This document shows positions 9,159 to 18,050 of a stretch of 64,000 nt of DNA, one piece after another. Below the pieces are notes generated by a model. The model searched no databases. It was not told the origin of the DNA and saw only the letters and a list, made by a program, of their open reading frames with translations. Source of the stretch: Pontiellaceae bacterium B1224 (GTDB lineage Bacteria > Verrucomicrobiota > Kiritimatiellia > Kiritimatiellales > Pontiellaceae). The translations under genes were made by a program, and so were the position numbers. Each line of letters starts with the position of its first letter. Position 1 is the stretch's first letter. Where the stretch lies: NCBI GenBank assembly GCA_029432815.1, contig JAROBA010000022.1:28404-92403 (forward strand), read 5' to 3'.

Positions 9159-9974
9159 ATGTATACGAAGCATAAATATCCGTTAGTACTCACCGCCGCA
9201 TTTGCTGCCGCGGTATTTTTGACCGGTTGTCAAACCGCCAAAACAGAACCTCCGAAAGAGGACTCAACTGCTCAGGTTGGAGCGGGAGAAACGAATGCTG
9301 CAGTTGGACGCGCATCAAGAACCATTCGGGTTGATGGAGCAACTTCAACAAAGGATGGGCAAACCATCACACTCGACTATCCGGTATTGCAGGATAAGAA
9401 TCAGCGCATACCCGACTGGGTCATAAACCCTGCCAGCGGCGGAATTGTTGGTGCCGTGGGCGTCGCGTCTGTGAAAGGACTCGGTATGCGGGAACAGCTC
9501 GACGAAGCCCGCCTGTCCGGACGTCTGGAGCTGGCCAGTATGCTGGAAACCCGCCTGCAAACCGTGGGCCGTTCGACACTGGAAGAAAACCTGATGGCGA
9601 ATGCGGAAGGTCGTGGAGAAAATTCACGAAGAAATACACTCGGTGTGGATCGGGATATTCTCGATATTGTGCTGGCCGGGAGCCGACAGCGGGCGCTGTG
9701 GTTCGATCCGGAAACCGACGAATGCTTCGTTTGGATGGTGCTCGATGGCGCTGTTCTTTCGAAAGCTAAGCACTATGTCGTGGATGACCTGTCCGTGTTT
9801 ATTGCCAACACGCCGATCGCAAATGAATACAAGCCCGTACGCGCACAGCTCGAACCACCAACGGTCGTCGTTGAAGCTCAGGAACCCGCTCCCCCGCCGC
9901 CGAAAGAACCGGTTGAGCAGCTTGAGGAAAGTCTCAAGCCGATAGAGTCTGTTCCGATTAATGCCAAAAGTTAA
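9159..9974 (+). CDS. LPP20-like lipoprotein
   Basis: The protein has 271 residues with a lipoprotein signal peptide ending in the lipobox LTGC (cysteine about residue 24), so it should be attached to a membrane on the periplasmic side. The middle part (about 80-200) resembles the LPP20 / FlgT-N type domain. It has the typical DWVINP start, a GxxGVASVKG segment, then a helix RLELASMLETRLQT and the strand RALWFDPETDECFVWMVLD. The tail is proline-rich and ends in EESLKPIESVP, a motif that recurs in the next gene. The two lipoprotein genes are 41 bases apart and followed by a terminator. Function unknown; family members are cell-envelope lipoproteins. Confidence 0.75.
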   Translation: MYTKHKYPLVLTAAFAAAVFLTGCQTAKTEPPKEDSTAQVGAGETNAAVGRASRTIRVDGATSTKDGQTITLDYPVLQDKNQRIPDWVINPASGGIVGAVGVASVKGLGMREQLDEARLSGRLELASMLETRLQTVGRSTLEENLMANAEGRGENSRRNTLGVDRDILDIVLAGSRQRALWFDPETDECFVWMVLDGAVLSKAKHYVVDDLSVFIANTPIANEYKPVRAQLEPPTVVVEAQEPAPPPPKEPVEQLEESLKPIESVPINAKS

Positions 9975-10015
9975 AAATAGAAGGGCTCATCGAAAGCCAA
10001 CCGAGGAAATGTGTT

Positions 10016-10384
10016 ATGATGTTCAAACAACAAACCAATGCTGCATTGTATATCTCCGCTCTGGCAGGAGTCCTGACGCTGTTCATCGTGTCAGGGTGTA
10101 AAAGCCCGCCGGCAAAAGATACCGCGGGGTCGGATTCAACCCAGGTGGACGCAGGTTCAGACTCGGTCGCAAATGCCCCGGCAGAAAAAAGCACCGTTAC
10201 GGAAACCCCGCAGAAAACGGTCATAAAGAAAGGTGAAGTAAAGACAGTGGAGGCGGAAGTTGTCGTTGTTCAGACTGGCCCCGGCGACGGACCGCCGCCC
10301 GCTGAAGATACCAAAAAAGCGGTGAAGAAAATGGAACAGAGTCTGGCTCCGCTGGAAGCTGTTCCGGCCATGCCGACCTCCTGA
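10016..10384 (+). CDS. Small lipoprotein related to its neighbour
   Basis: This 122-residue protein has a hydrophobic signal peptide and lipobox VSGC (cysteine about residue 24), followed by a low-complexity, Ala/Asp/Thr-rich chain with no folded domain that I can see. Its tail, a proline run then EQSLAPLEAVP, matches the tail of the upstream lipoprotein (EESLKPIESVP). Its post-lipobox region (DSTQVDAGSD) also resembles that protein (DSTAQVGAGE). It therefore looks like a partial duplicate that lacks the LPP20-like domain. The ATG at 10016 has GAGGA eight bases upstream; a second ATG follows directly. A terminator lies 27 bases after the stop. Confidence 0.7.
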   Translation: MMFKQQTNAALYISALAGVLTLFIVSGCKSPPAKDTAGSDSTQVDAGSDSVANAPAEKSTVTETPQKTVIKKGEVKTVEAEVVVVQTGPGDGPPPAEDTKKAVKKMEQSLAPLEAVPAMPTS

Positions 10385-10410
10385 AAAAAACCAGAATAGA
10401 AAGGAGCAGA

Positions 10411-10446
10411 AAACCCGGCAGAAACAGGAGCGCCGGGTTTTTTATT
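10411..10446 (+). terminator. Rho-independent terminator after the lipoproteins
   Basis: Hairpin AACCCGGC ... GCCGGGTT followed by TTTTATT. It separates the lipoprotein pair from the converging hemN gene. Confidence 0.85.
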
Positions 10447-10487
10447 GTAGACGCGGCTCGCGATGGAGCTGACTTGCACGAGCGATA

Positions 10488-11846
10488 TTACACGGTTTGC
10501 GAGTAGCGGCCTTTGCGGTTTTCGTTCTGGAGATAGGCATCGAACCGCATGGCGATGATGCGGATGAAGAGGCGACCGAGCGGGGTGACGCGCAGGCCGG
10601 CTTCTTCGCGCTGTAGCAACCCGTCGGTTTCGAGATCGTCGAGCGATGCAAGATCGACTTTAAAGTAGTCGGTGAAGTCAATGCCGAGTTCTGCTGAGAG
10701 TGTGGCATAGTCGATGTAGAGGTTGCACATGATGTGCATGATGGCCTGATACCGAATGCGGTCATCGGCAGTCATTTTATAGCCGCGTATGATCGGAAGC
10801 GAACCGGCATTCAGTGCGGTATAATAGGGTTCGAGTTCTTTGGTATTCTGAAAATAGCATCCGCCTGCGTGAGAAATCGCCGACATGCCAAAGCCGTGCA
10901 GGTCGACGCCCTTATGGGTGCTGTAGCCCTGAAAGTTGCGCTGCAGGGTTCCTTTTGCCAAGGCCTGCGCCATGCTGTCGTCCGGTCGGGCAAAGTGATC
11001 CATTCCGATGTAGACGTAGCCGGCATCGGTCAGCCGTTCAATGGTGAGTTGCAGCAGGCGCATTTTAAGTTCGGGATCGGGGAGATCTTTTTCAAAGCTT
11101 TTCTGGAAGGGTTTGACCCACGGAATATGGGCGTAGCTGTAGATGGCAAAGCGGTCCGGCGAAAGAAACAGAGAGTCGTCGAGCGTGTTGCCAAAGGTTT
11201 TCAGGCTCTGCTTCGGCAGGCCGTAGATCAGGTCAAAATTAACAGAGTCAAATCCGCTGTCGCGCAGCCATTCGTTGGCTTCGGAAATAAGTTCCAATGA
11301 TTGGATGCGGTTAATGGATTTCTGAACCTCGCCGCAGGTATCCTGTACGCCGAGCGAGGCCCGGTTAAACCCGGCGTCTCTCAGCGCGAGTACCTTATCT
11401 TTGGTTAACGAGCGAGGGTCGATCTCTACGCCGGCTTCCACGGTTTCTGCCACGGGAAAATATTGACGGATCAGTTCGCCGAGCTGCTTGAGTTCCGCAG
11501 GTTGGAAAAAGGTTGGCGTTCCGCCGCCAAGCTGAATCTGAACCACTTCGGAGTCGGGGTGAATCAAGGCCGCGCGGAGCTTCAGCTCTTTTTCAAGATA
11601 GCTGAGATATTGTGCGCTCTTCGATGAATCGCCGGTAACAATGTTGGTGCAGCCGCAATAGAGGCATTGCATGGAGCAGAACGGCAGGTGGAAATAGAGA
11701 GAAAGAGGCGCGGGTGAAGCTGGAGGCTTTAAATTTGAAACCTGAAAATCTTCCGTGAAATGCGTGGCCGGCGGATAGGACGTGTAACGCGGCCCCGCTT
11801 GGTCGTATTTCTTTAGCTGATCAAGATGGACGTTTATTTTGCTCAT
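10488..11846 (-). CDS. hemN: Oxygen-independent coproporphyrinogen III oxidase / HemN-type radical SAM enzyme
   Basis: This radical SAM enzyme decarboxylates coproporphyrinogen III to protoporphyrinogen IX without oxygen. The 452-residue chain has the HemN N-terminal signature (GPRYTSYPP, 18-26). The cluster motif is C57-x3-C61-x2-C64, and the additional C66 found in true HemN is present. It also has the GGGTP SAM motif and the HemN C-terminal domain. The C66 cysteine and N-terminal signature argue for genuine HemN rather than the HemW haem chaperone. Its start overlaps the hemE stop by four bases (ATGA), so the two are one operon. Confidence 0.93.
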   Translation of the reverse strand: MSKINVHLDQLKKYDQAGPRYTSYPPATHFTEDFQVSNLKPPASPAPLSLYFHLPFCSMQCLYCGCTNIVTGDSSKSAQYLSYLEKELKLRAALIHPDSEVVQIQLGGGTPTFFQPAELKQLGELIRQYFPVAETVEAGVEIDPRSLTKDKVLALRDAGFNRASLGVQDTCGEVQKSINRIQSLELISEANEWLRDSGFDSVNFDLIYGLPKQSLKTFGNTLDDSLFLSPDRFAIYSYAHIPWVKPFQKSFEKDLPDPELKMRLLQLTIERLTDAGYVYIGMDHFARPDDSMAQALAKGTLQRNFQGYSTHKGVDLHGFGMSAISHAGGCYFQNTKELEPYYTALNAGSLPIIRGYKMTADDRIRYQAIMHIMCNLYIDYATLSAELGIDFTDYFKVDLASLDDLETDGLLQREEAGLRVTPLGRLFIRIIAMRFDAYLQNENRKGRYSQTV

Positions 11847-12886
11847 TTGAAATTCTGGACGGTTTCGGCAATGGCCTGGATGGTATGAAGGTCGGCCTCG
11901 GGCGGAACGCCGTGGCCGAGGTTGAAGATGAAGCCGTTGCGGCCGCGCATGCTTTCGCAGATGCGTTCGGCTTCAGCGGCTGCAGCTTCAGGTGTTGCAA
12001 TCAGCAGGGCGGGATCGAGGTTGCCCTGCACAGCGACGTCTCCAGGAATGGTATCGGCGGTTTCGCGCAGATCGATGCCCCAGTCGATACTCAGTGCATT
12101 GGCACCGGTCTGAACGACCTTTCGCCAGTTATGGTGCACGTTGCGGGCAAATACGATGGAGGGGGCTTCGCCGCCGATGGCATCGACGATCCGCTGCATC
12201 CAGATGCCGGAAAATCGCCAGAACATGTTCGGGGCGAGGGTGCCGCCCTGGCTGTCGAAGATTTGAATGACATCGGCCCCTGCGGCAATTTGTGCCTTGA
12301 TATAGATGATGGTGGCTTCGGTTATTTTTTCGAGCAGGTTGAAAAACAGTTTCGGTTCGTTGTAGAGCATGGCGCGGGAGCGCAGGTTTTCGCGGGAGCT
12401 TCCGCCTTCGACCATGAAAGAGGCGAGCGTCCACGGGGAACCGGCAAAGCCGATGATGGCCCGTTCGTCGCCGAGTTCCTGGCGGGTGATCTTGATCGCT
12501 TCCGGTGTGTAGCTGATGTGATCGAGCACGCGGGAGGGATCTAGATTGTCGACGTCTGCTTTGGAGTTCAGGGCAAAGTCGACCTGAACACCGCCTTGTT
12601 CGAGTAATTCGTATTTTGCGCCCATGGCTTCGGAAATTACGAGGATGTCGGAAAAGACGACGGCGGCATCGTAGCCGAATCGGCGGATGGGCTGCAGGGT
12701 GACTTCCGCGGCCAGTTCGGGATTCTGAACGAGTTCTGTAAACTTGTGACCCTCCTTGAGTTTCATATATTCAGGTAGGGAGCGGCCCGCCTGACGCATC
12801 ATCCAAATCGGCGGACGGTCGGTGGTTTCGCATTTACAGGCGCGCAGAAAGCGCTCTCGGCAGCTTATGTTATTTTCTTTGTTCAT
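11843..12886 (-). CDS. hemE: Uroporphyrinogen decarboxylase
   Basis: This enzyme converts uroporphyrinogen III to coproporphyrinogen III by removing four acetate carboxyl groups. At 347 residues it has normal length. The N-terminal signature PPIWMMRQAGRSLPEY (with the substrate-binding arginine) and the C-terminal NLGHGVPPEAD motif are both present. The product is the substrate of hemN, which follows with a 4-bp overlap. Together with hemY and hemH the window encodes the classical protoporphyrin-dependent end of haem synthesis. No clear ribosome-binding site precedes the ATG at 12886. Confidence 0.95.
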   Translation of the reverse strand: MNKENNISCRERFLRACKCETTDRPPIWMMRQAGRSLPEYMKLKEGHKFTELVQNPELAAEVTLQPIRRFGYDAAVVFSDILVISEAMGAKYELLEQGGVQVDFALNSKADVDNLDPSRVLDHISYTPEAIKITRQELGDERAIIGFAGSPWTLASFMVEGGSSRENLRSRAMLYNEPKLFFNLLEKITEATIIYIKAQIAAGADVIQIFDSQGGTLAPNMFWRFSGIWMQRIVDAIGGEAPSIVFARNVHHNWRKVVQTGANALSIDWGIDLRETADTIPGDVAVQGNLDPALLIATPEAAAAEAERICESMRGRNGFIFNLGHGVPPEADLHTIQAIAETVQNFK

Positions 12887-12947
12887 AGGGCGTGTTTATG
12901 CCATAGGCGGGAAAGGTGATCAAATCAATAGCCGATTAATGGCGAAG

Positions 12948-12986
12948 ATAAAAAATCCAATGTCTGGAAGTTTCCAGACATTGGAT
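12948..12986 (-). terminator. Terminator built from two inverted copies of the dispersed palindrome
   Basis: ATCCAATGTCTGGAA (12955-12969) and its exact complement TTCCAGACATTGGAT (12972-12986) are separated by two bases. On the minus strand the hairpin is followed by TTTTTTATC. This is a convincing terminator for the Rid gene at 13010-14173. Confidence 0.8.
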
Positions 12987-13009
12987 CACGGAGGAGGCAG
13001 GAGATAAAT

Positions 13010-14173
13010 TCAGTTGGCTTTTACGGCATCGAGCTCAATCTCGAACAGGAGGTCGTGGCGGCAGACATCGGCATGCGAAATGGCAACCGGCAGTTCCGGC
13101 AGATTATTTTCAACGCAGTATTTTTCAAGCAGGTGCGCTTCGCTGTCGTCCTTGAAATAGGCAATGGCCCGGGCGGTGTCGCCCCAATCCATATCGCGCG
13201 ATTTCAGAATTTCGTGCACCACTTCCATCGTAAGCTCGATCTGCTTTTCGGTATTGTCGAGATGAACGGTTGCACCGCCCGGTTCAATGCTGGCAGTGCC
13301 GGAAATGGTTAGCAGGCGCGACCCGGGCTGATCGATTTCGACGGCGCGGGCGAAGGAACTTTTATAGTCCAGTGCCGGGCATTGCAACGGGGAGGGCACG
13401 GCAAAAACTTTCACCCCATCATGTTTCGGTTTTACGGCGAGCAGGGCGCAGACCATTTCTTCACCGGCGGCGGTGCCGGCACCGATACCGGTGGAGGCCG
13501 GTACCATTTTTTCGAAGGTGCCGCGTTCCTTAAAGAAACGGGTGCGGACCACATTGAATTCATCGTACCAGTCGAGCAGGTTGTTGAGATAGAGCCAGGT
13601 GCGGGCAATATCCGTAAATTCCATACCGGCCTGTTTGAGCAGGGATTCCATTTTTTCGAACACGGCCTGAGCCTGTTCTTCGCGTCCCAGCGTCAGGTCG
13701 TCGGCATGAATGTTTCCCAGCAGGCAGTAGCGCGCGTCGTCGGTATCGTACCAGTTGCCGACCATACGGTCGCCATCCATGACCGGATTGAGTTTGGCGC
13801 CGGAAAGGGCAATAAACTGGGTGCCGGTGACGGTTTCGCCAGAGCAGGCATCGCCATGCAGCAGGGTCAGCGGCCAATCGAGCTTTTTGATCGAGGATAC
13901 GGCCTTCGGATAAAACTGGCGGCCGCCAAAGAGGTATTGGAAGCCGATCCGGGCATCGCGAGCGGCCATTTCGGCGGTTACCTGATCGAAGACATCGTTC
14001 ATGGTTTCTTCGGTGGCCTGGGCGGTGATAAAGTGTGCGGTTACGCCATCGTGAGGAAATTCTACGATGTGCAGCGCGTTGGTGGGATTGATGATTGATT
14101 CGTCCATATTCAGTGTGTCTTTCTTTTGCCCCGCCTTGATTGGGGGCGTCTGTGTTTGGGTTGCAGTTAACAT
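13010..14173 (-). CDS. Tandem Rid (YjgF/YER057c/UK114) superfamily protein
   Basis: The protein has 387 residues from the ATG at 14173, which follows AAGGAG at good spacing. The C-terminal half reads as a Rid-type fold (DYKSSFARAVEID, then LTISGTASIEPGGATVH and TMEVVHEILKSRDMDWGDT). The N-terminal half has a related arrangement. This two-domain layout is shared with chorismatase-like FkbO/Hyg5 proteins and with uncharacterised Rid proteins. Classical RidA hydrolyses reactive enamines, but I cannot see enough of the active site to assign that activity. A terminator separates it from the upstream PEPCK-like gene, so it is probably transcribed alone. Two TTCCA palindromes lie upstream (14274, 14349). 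Confidence 0.6.
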   Translation of the reverse strand: MLTATQTQTPPIKAGQKKDTLNMDESIINPTNALHIVEFPHDGVTAHFITAQATEETMNDVFDQVTAEMAARDARIGFQYLFGGRQFYPKAVSSIKKLDWPLTLLHGDACSGETVTGTQFIALSGAKLNPVMDGDRMVGNWYDTDDARYCLLGNIHADDLTLGREEQAQAVFEKMESLLKQAGMEFTDIARTWLYLNNLLDWYDEFNVVRTRFFKERGTFEKMVPASTGIGAGTAAGEEMVCALLAVKPKHDGVKVFAVPSPLQCPALDYKSSFARAVEIDQPGSRLLTISGTASIEPGGATVHLDNTEKQIELTMEVVHEILKSRDMDWGDTARAIAYFKDDSEAHLLEKYCVENNLPELPVAISHADVCRHDLLFEIELDAVKAN

Positions 14174-14312
14174 ACCAGACTCCTTGTTTATCCCGCCTCC
14201 CGAACGGATATTCAAAAAGGAGACGCCTGCTGTTTCAGGCCTTGGACAAAAAAAGTAGGAGCAATGTACGCGTTTCCAATGGTTGGAACCTTGTCCTCGG
14301 TCAAGTTTTTCC

Positions 14313-14346
14313 AAAAAAAGAACCGCCGGACAGGGCGGTTCTTTTT
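14313..14346. terminator. Bidirectional terminator downstream of the PPi-PEPCK gene
   Basis: Hairpin AAAGAACCGCC-GGACAG-GGCGGTTCTTT with T-runs on both strands. It lies about 20 bases after the minus-strand stop of the large gene at 14366-17815 and is flanked on both sides by TTCCA palindromes. Confidence 0.85.
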
Positions 14347-14365
14347 ATTTCCAGGGATTGGAAAT

Positions 14366-17300
14366 TTATTGCGCGATCGGATCGGCGCCGATGGTGCCGA
14401 TGAGGTCATCAATGAGCTTGCCGGATTCCACATAGGCCAATCGTTTCTCAACCACTTCCAGCCGTTCTTTGCATTCGAGGGTCTCAACTTCGGCGGCATT
14501 GTGTTTCATGCTGATGAAGTCGTTGAGGTAGTCGATGTGCTTGCGGCAGGCGGCGGCTTTCCGATCCTGTTTGATCTTCAGACGCTCAATATACCAGTCG
14601 CTTTTCAGAACGGACTCACGCTCAAAGAGACTCCGGATTTCCGGATCTTCAATTCCTTTTCCTTCGAACGAACCGGTGGCCATGATGTTGATCAGGGCTT
14701 TCATGGGCGGGATAAAGCTGTCGATGCTTCCGTCGTCGATATACCGTTGTGCAATCATCTGCTGGGTTTCAACGATGTTGTTGATGCCGTCCACAAATTC
14801 TTCCAGACTCTGTAACTCGGGCTTCAGCATATCTTCTTCAAATACCGTCGTCGGCGCTTCGAATATCTTACCTAGATAGTCGTTCACAAAGCGATCCGTG
14901 ATTCGATATCCCAGCCGGCTGGCAAGGACGGTTTTGCCTTCGTACTCAAAGTCTTCGAGTTTCTCAAGCTGACCGTTGGCCACCATGTTTTTCGGATCCC
15001 GTTCCGTCTCCGTCAGGCGGCACCAGATTTCCGGAATCAGCAGGCTCACATCGTGTTCCACCTTATGTTTGGAGCCAATGTAACCGGCCGCCGTGGAAAA
15101 ACCGTTGCTGCCGGTCAGAATGAACGAAAGGAGGGCGTTATTCAGGTCGGCCGTAGATGGCAGGGCATTAAACGGCCCTTTGGTCAAAGCGCCTTCGGTG
15201 CCGGCTCCGGTGGTGGAGGGCGATTTCCCGGTCAGACTGCAGACAAAGTCCATGAACAGTTCCGGCAGTTCCTGATAGTGAATCGGCCCGTAAACCGCTA
15301 GAGGACGAATACCCGGTTCGGCGGGATTGTTCCGGCGCCCGGGCAGCACCGCATTCACCGGAGTGTACAGTGGACTGCCCGATTTGATTTTTCGGAACAG
15401 ACGGGTGGAAAGCAGCGATAGATATTTCGGCATGCTGTCCACCAGGTCCGGGCGGGTCTGGAGGTAGCGCGGGTTTTTGGTTGGTGCGCCATCCACAATA
15501 CGCGGCGAAGCGGAATCGACAAACAGCGGATCCTGTTTACGCGCATTCGCGGTTTTCCGGATCAGCTTGCGCATCGGTTTGGTGTATTGGTTGAACATGA
15601 CCGAATGGTCCAGAATATCCTGTGCATCCGACCGTTTAAGCGGTGCAAAGTTGGAGAGGAAGTTGTTCGGGCCAGCCAGATCGGCTTCGGCCTGTTTGTC
15701 GAACCCGCGGTTAACGGCTTCATCCGGACGCTGGAAGAGGCGCGATTCGCAGTTCTCTACAATTTTCACGCTTTGGGATTTAGCGTATTCCGGGTTCAGG
15801 TCGGTCAGCAGATTCGACGGTACCACGATAGATGCGGAAATATCGTCTTCCCACTGAACCTTTTCGGCCGGAATAAAGTCGGTGCGCAGTTTGCTCGTGC
15901 GCCAGATGCCGTCGGTGTTCATGCCGATACGCAGATAGTTGCCGGCGATTTTTTTGCCGTCGAATTTGAGCTCGTGCCCTTTTTCGCCGTTAATGAAGTC
16001 CACGCCCAGGTGCGCGCGCCAGTCGGATCCCCATTCAGGTTTGTAGAAGCGTTTGAGCAGGAAGACCAATCCTTTGATCCGGTTCGGAATGCTCTCCAGC
16101 CAGGCATTATATTCATCGGTATTTTCCGTGGACGGGTTCAGCAGTTTAATCACGGAGCCGAGCGAGCGTCCCGGGCCCAGCAGCGGGCGGCTCACGTGGC
16201 CTTCCTCGCGGGGAACTTTGAAGCGGGAACTGTAATTCTGGTCCAGAATTTCCTGAACGGCATCCAGATCTTTTTCAAAGTCGGACACAAAAATGGAACC
16301 GGAAATCATGGCGTCGGTCAGTGATTTTGAAATCTCGGATTTCCCGCCGCCGGATACGGTACAAGGCTTATGGCAAAGGGTGCCTTCCGCAACGGTCCCC
16401 ACCAGACGCCAGGTGCCGGCTGTCGGGCTTTGTTTCAGTCCGACACGATAGCCGGACGGATAGATAAAGATGCTGTCCTCAAGCAGTTTCAGGCGTTGTG
16501 TGGTTCCGGCCTGTAACCAGGTGACACTCTGATCCGGGATGCTGAATTCGGCGGTTTCCGGAATGAAGAACACATTCGGGTGCTCGTTGTCGGTAGCGTA
16601 GCCTTCCCGGTGAATGGTGATCTTATCGCCCATCACGTGCAGTACGTTGGCGAGCGTGTGGTCCAGATGCGACAGCGTGCCATCCGGCGCAAAATGTTCA
16701 GCGAGATTATACTGCGGCACTGCCAGTGCACCTCCGGCATGTTCTTCTTCGCACAGGCCGTACAGGTTGGCCGCAAAGCCGATCTGGGTTTTAACCTCTT
16801 TCTTGCAGTAGCCGAAATAGTTGTCGGCAATCAGGGTGACCATTACGCCGCTTTCATCGCGGGCGGTAATCTTGAAGGGCGTTCCTCCGTTATAAAGCTC
16901 GTCCGGGCTGGCCCAGCACATGCCGTCGCGTTTCTGGCGTTCGGTGGCATCGTCCACATAGGGGAGGCCGAGGTCTTTCTTTTTCAGGCCGCAGATGTGC
17001 GGGGCGAGGATGACACAGCCGGTGTAGCCGCTCCATGCATTCGGATCAAGTCCGGCATCGTTCTGTGGCAGATAGGGGTCGCCGGCATTGCCGAAGATGG
17101 ACTCAACAAAGTCTAGGTTGCAGGCATAATTACCCGGAGCGAAGAAGCGAACTTCCATATTTTTCTCTGGCAGGAAGCCCGGGACTTCGGGGCTGATCAT
17201 CGGGCGCAGCAGCAGGGAAACATGGCAGGCGGCCTTCTTCTCCTGCGCGGAAGTGAAGGGCAGCTCCATCTGATCCTGCGGTGGATTCAGTGCAACTTCG

Positions 17301-17815
17301 AGCAGCTTGGCATAGGTTGCTTTCGGCACTTCAAGTTTATCGGCCGGAACCGGGAAGCCTCCTTCGGCAATATGGAAGACGCCTTTGGTGGTGCGGCGGT
17401 CGTGTTTCGGGTTGTGCAGAACGCCCTGTTGAATGCGGTAGGATTCAATGCCGTTGGCAATGAAGGTATTCTCATGAGGGGGCAGAGACAGCTCGCGGGC
17501 CAGTCCATGACGGTCCAGCGTGAGGGTGCTGTTCGGCAGGGTGGCCACTTCGTCGCATACGTCGGCCAGATAGTCGTTCAGAAAGTTCTGGATACGCTGG
17601 TCAACCGGGCACAGGTAGTCGTGAAGAATGCGGTTTTTTTCGCGGATGTTGTTAATCAGGTCGAGGGTAACATCGAGTTCCTTGCCATCACTTTTTTCGT
17701 AGATGGGCTGATCCAGTGCAGACAGTTTTAAATTGATGTAGGAAATCAGCGATTTGCGGTGGCTTTTTGAGGCCATATCAACGCCGATACCGAGTGATTT
17801 TTTAAGATTTTCCAT
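14366..17815 (-). CDS. Probable PPi-type phosphoenolpyruvate carboxykinase
   Basis: This very long single-domain-looking enzyme has 1149 residues, the size of the pyrophosphate-dependent PEPCK of Propionibacterium and Entamoeba and about twice that of ATP or GTP PEPCK. Such enzymes interconvert oxaloacetate plus PPi with PEP, CO2 and phosphate. A P-loop-like VSGGGKSEISKSL lies near residues 485-498, where PEPCKs have their kinase motif. The segments TGCVILAPHICGLKKKDLG and DDATERQKRDGMCW are as I remember them from this family. ATG at 17815 follows GGAG. It is flanked by its own terminator and is monocistronic. Family assignment is from memory of conserved blocks and length; an uncharacterised PEPCK-fold protein is the alternative. 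Confidence 0.7.
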   Translation of the reverse strand: MENLKKSLGIGVDMASKSHRKSLISYINLKLSALDQPIYEKSDGKELDVTLDLINNIREKNRILHDYLCPVDQRIQNFLNDYLADVCDEVATLPNSTLTLDRHGLARELSLPPHENTFIANGIESYRIQQGVLHNPKHDRRTTKGVFHIAEGGFPVPADKLEVPKATYAKLLEVALNPPQDQMELPFTSAQEKKAACHVSLLLRPMISPEVPGFLPEKNMEVRFFAPGNYACNLDFVESIFGNAGDPYLPQNDAGLDPNAWSGYTGCVILAPHICGLKKKDLGLPYVDDATERQKRDGMCWASPDELYNGGTPFKITARDESGVMVTLIADNYFGYCKKEVKTQIGFAANLYGLCEEEHAGGALAVPQYNLAEHFAPDGTLSHLDHTLANVLHVMGDKITIHREGYATDNEHPNVFFIPETAEFSIPDQSVTWLQAGTTQRLKLLEDSIFIYPSGYRVGLKQSPTAGTWRLVGTVAEGTLCHKPCTVSGGGKSEISKSLTDAMISGSIFVSDFEKDLDAVQEILDQNYSSRFKVPREEGHVSRPLLGPGRSLGSVIKLLNPSTENTDEYNAWLESIPNRIKGLVFLLKRFYKPEWGSDWRAHLGVDFINGEKGHELKFDGKKIAGNYLRIGMNTDGIWRTSKLRTDFIPAEKVQWEDDISASIVVPSNLLTDLNPEYAKSQSVKIVENCESRLFQRPDEAVNRGFDKQAEADLAGPNNFLSNFAPLKRSDAQDILDHSVMFNQYTKPMRKLIRKTANARKQDPLFVDSASPRIVDGAPTKNPRYLQTRPDLVDSMPKYLSLLSTRLFRKIKSGSPLYTPVNAVLPGRRNNPAEPGIRPLAVYGPIHYQELPELFMDFVCSLTGKSPSTTGAGTEGALTKGPFNALPSTADLNNALLSFILTGSNGFSTAAGYIGSKHKVEHDVSLLIPEIWCRLTETERDPKNMVANGQLEKLEDFEYEGKTVLASRLGYRITDRFVNDYLGKIFEAPTTVFEEDMLKPELQSLEEFVDGINNIVETQQMIAQRYIDDGSIDSFIPPMKALINIMATGSFEGKGIEDPEIRSLFERESVLKSDWYIERLKIKQDRKAAACRKHIDYLNDFISMKHNAAEVETLECKERLEVVEKRLAYVESGKLIDDLIGTIGADPIAQ

Positions 17816-18050
17816 TTTTCAATTCTCCGTTCATAATATCCTTCAAAGGACTGAAAAATAGGGCGGCATTTCTGAAAACCAAGCCAAATACCTGATTTTT
17901 ATCAGGCCGGTATGCGTACAGAAATGTCATATAGACCATATTGAGCTACAAAAATAGGTTGCCCGATTCCGTGTTCAAAATCCGTTGGTTCGTGTGGAAA
18001 TCAGCGCCGGTTATGAGCTTAAAACAATCCGAAAGTGGAGGGGCTTAAAT

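Noticed and set aside
13010..14173. Assignment as a chorismatase (FkbO/Hyg5)
   Set aside because: Overall two-domain layout fits, but I cannot verify the chorismate-binding residues, so only the superfamily is given.
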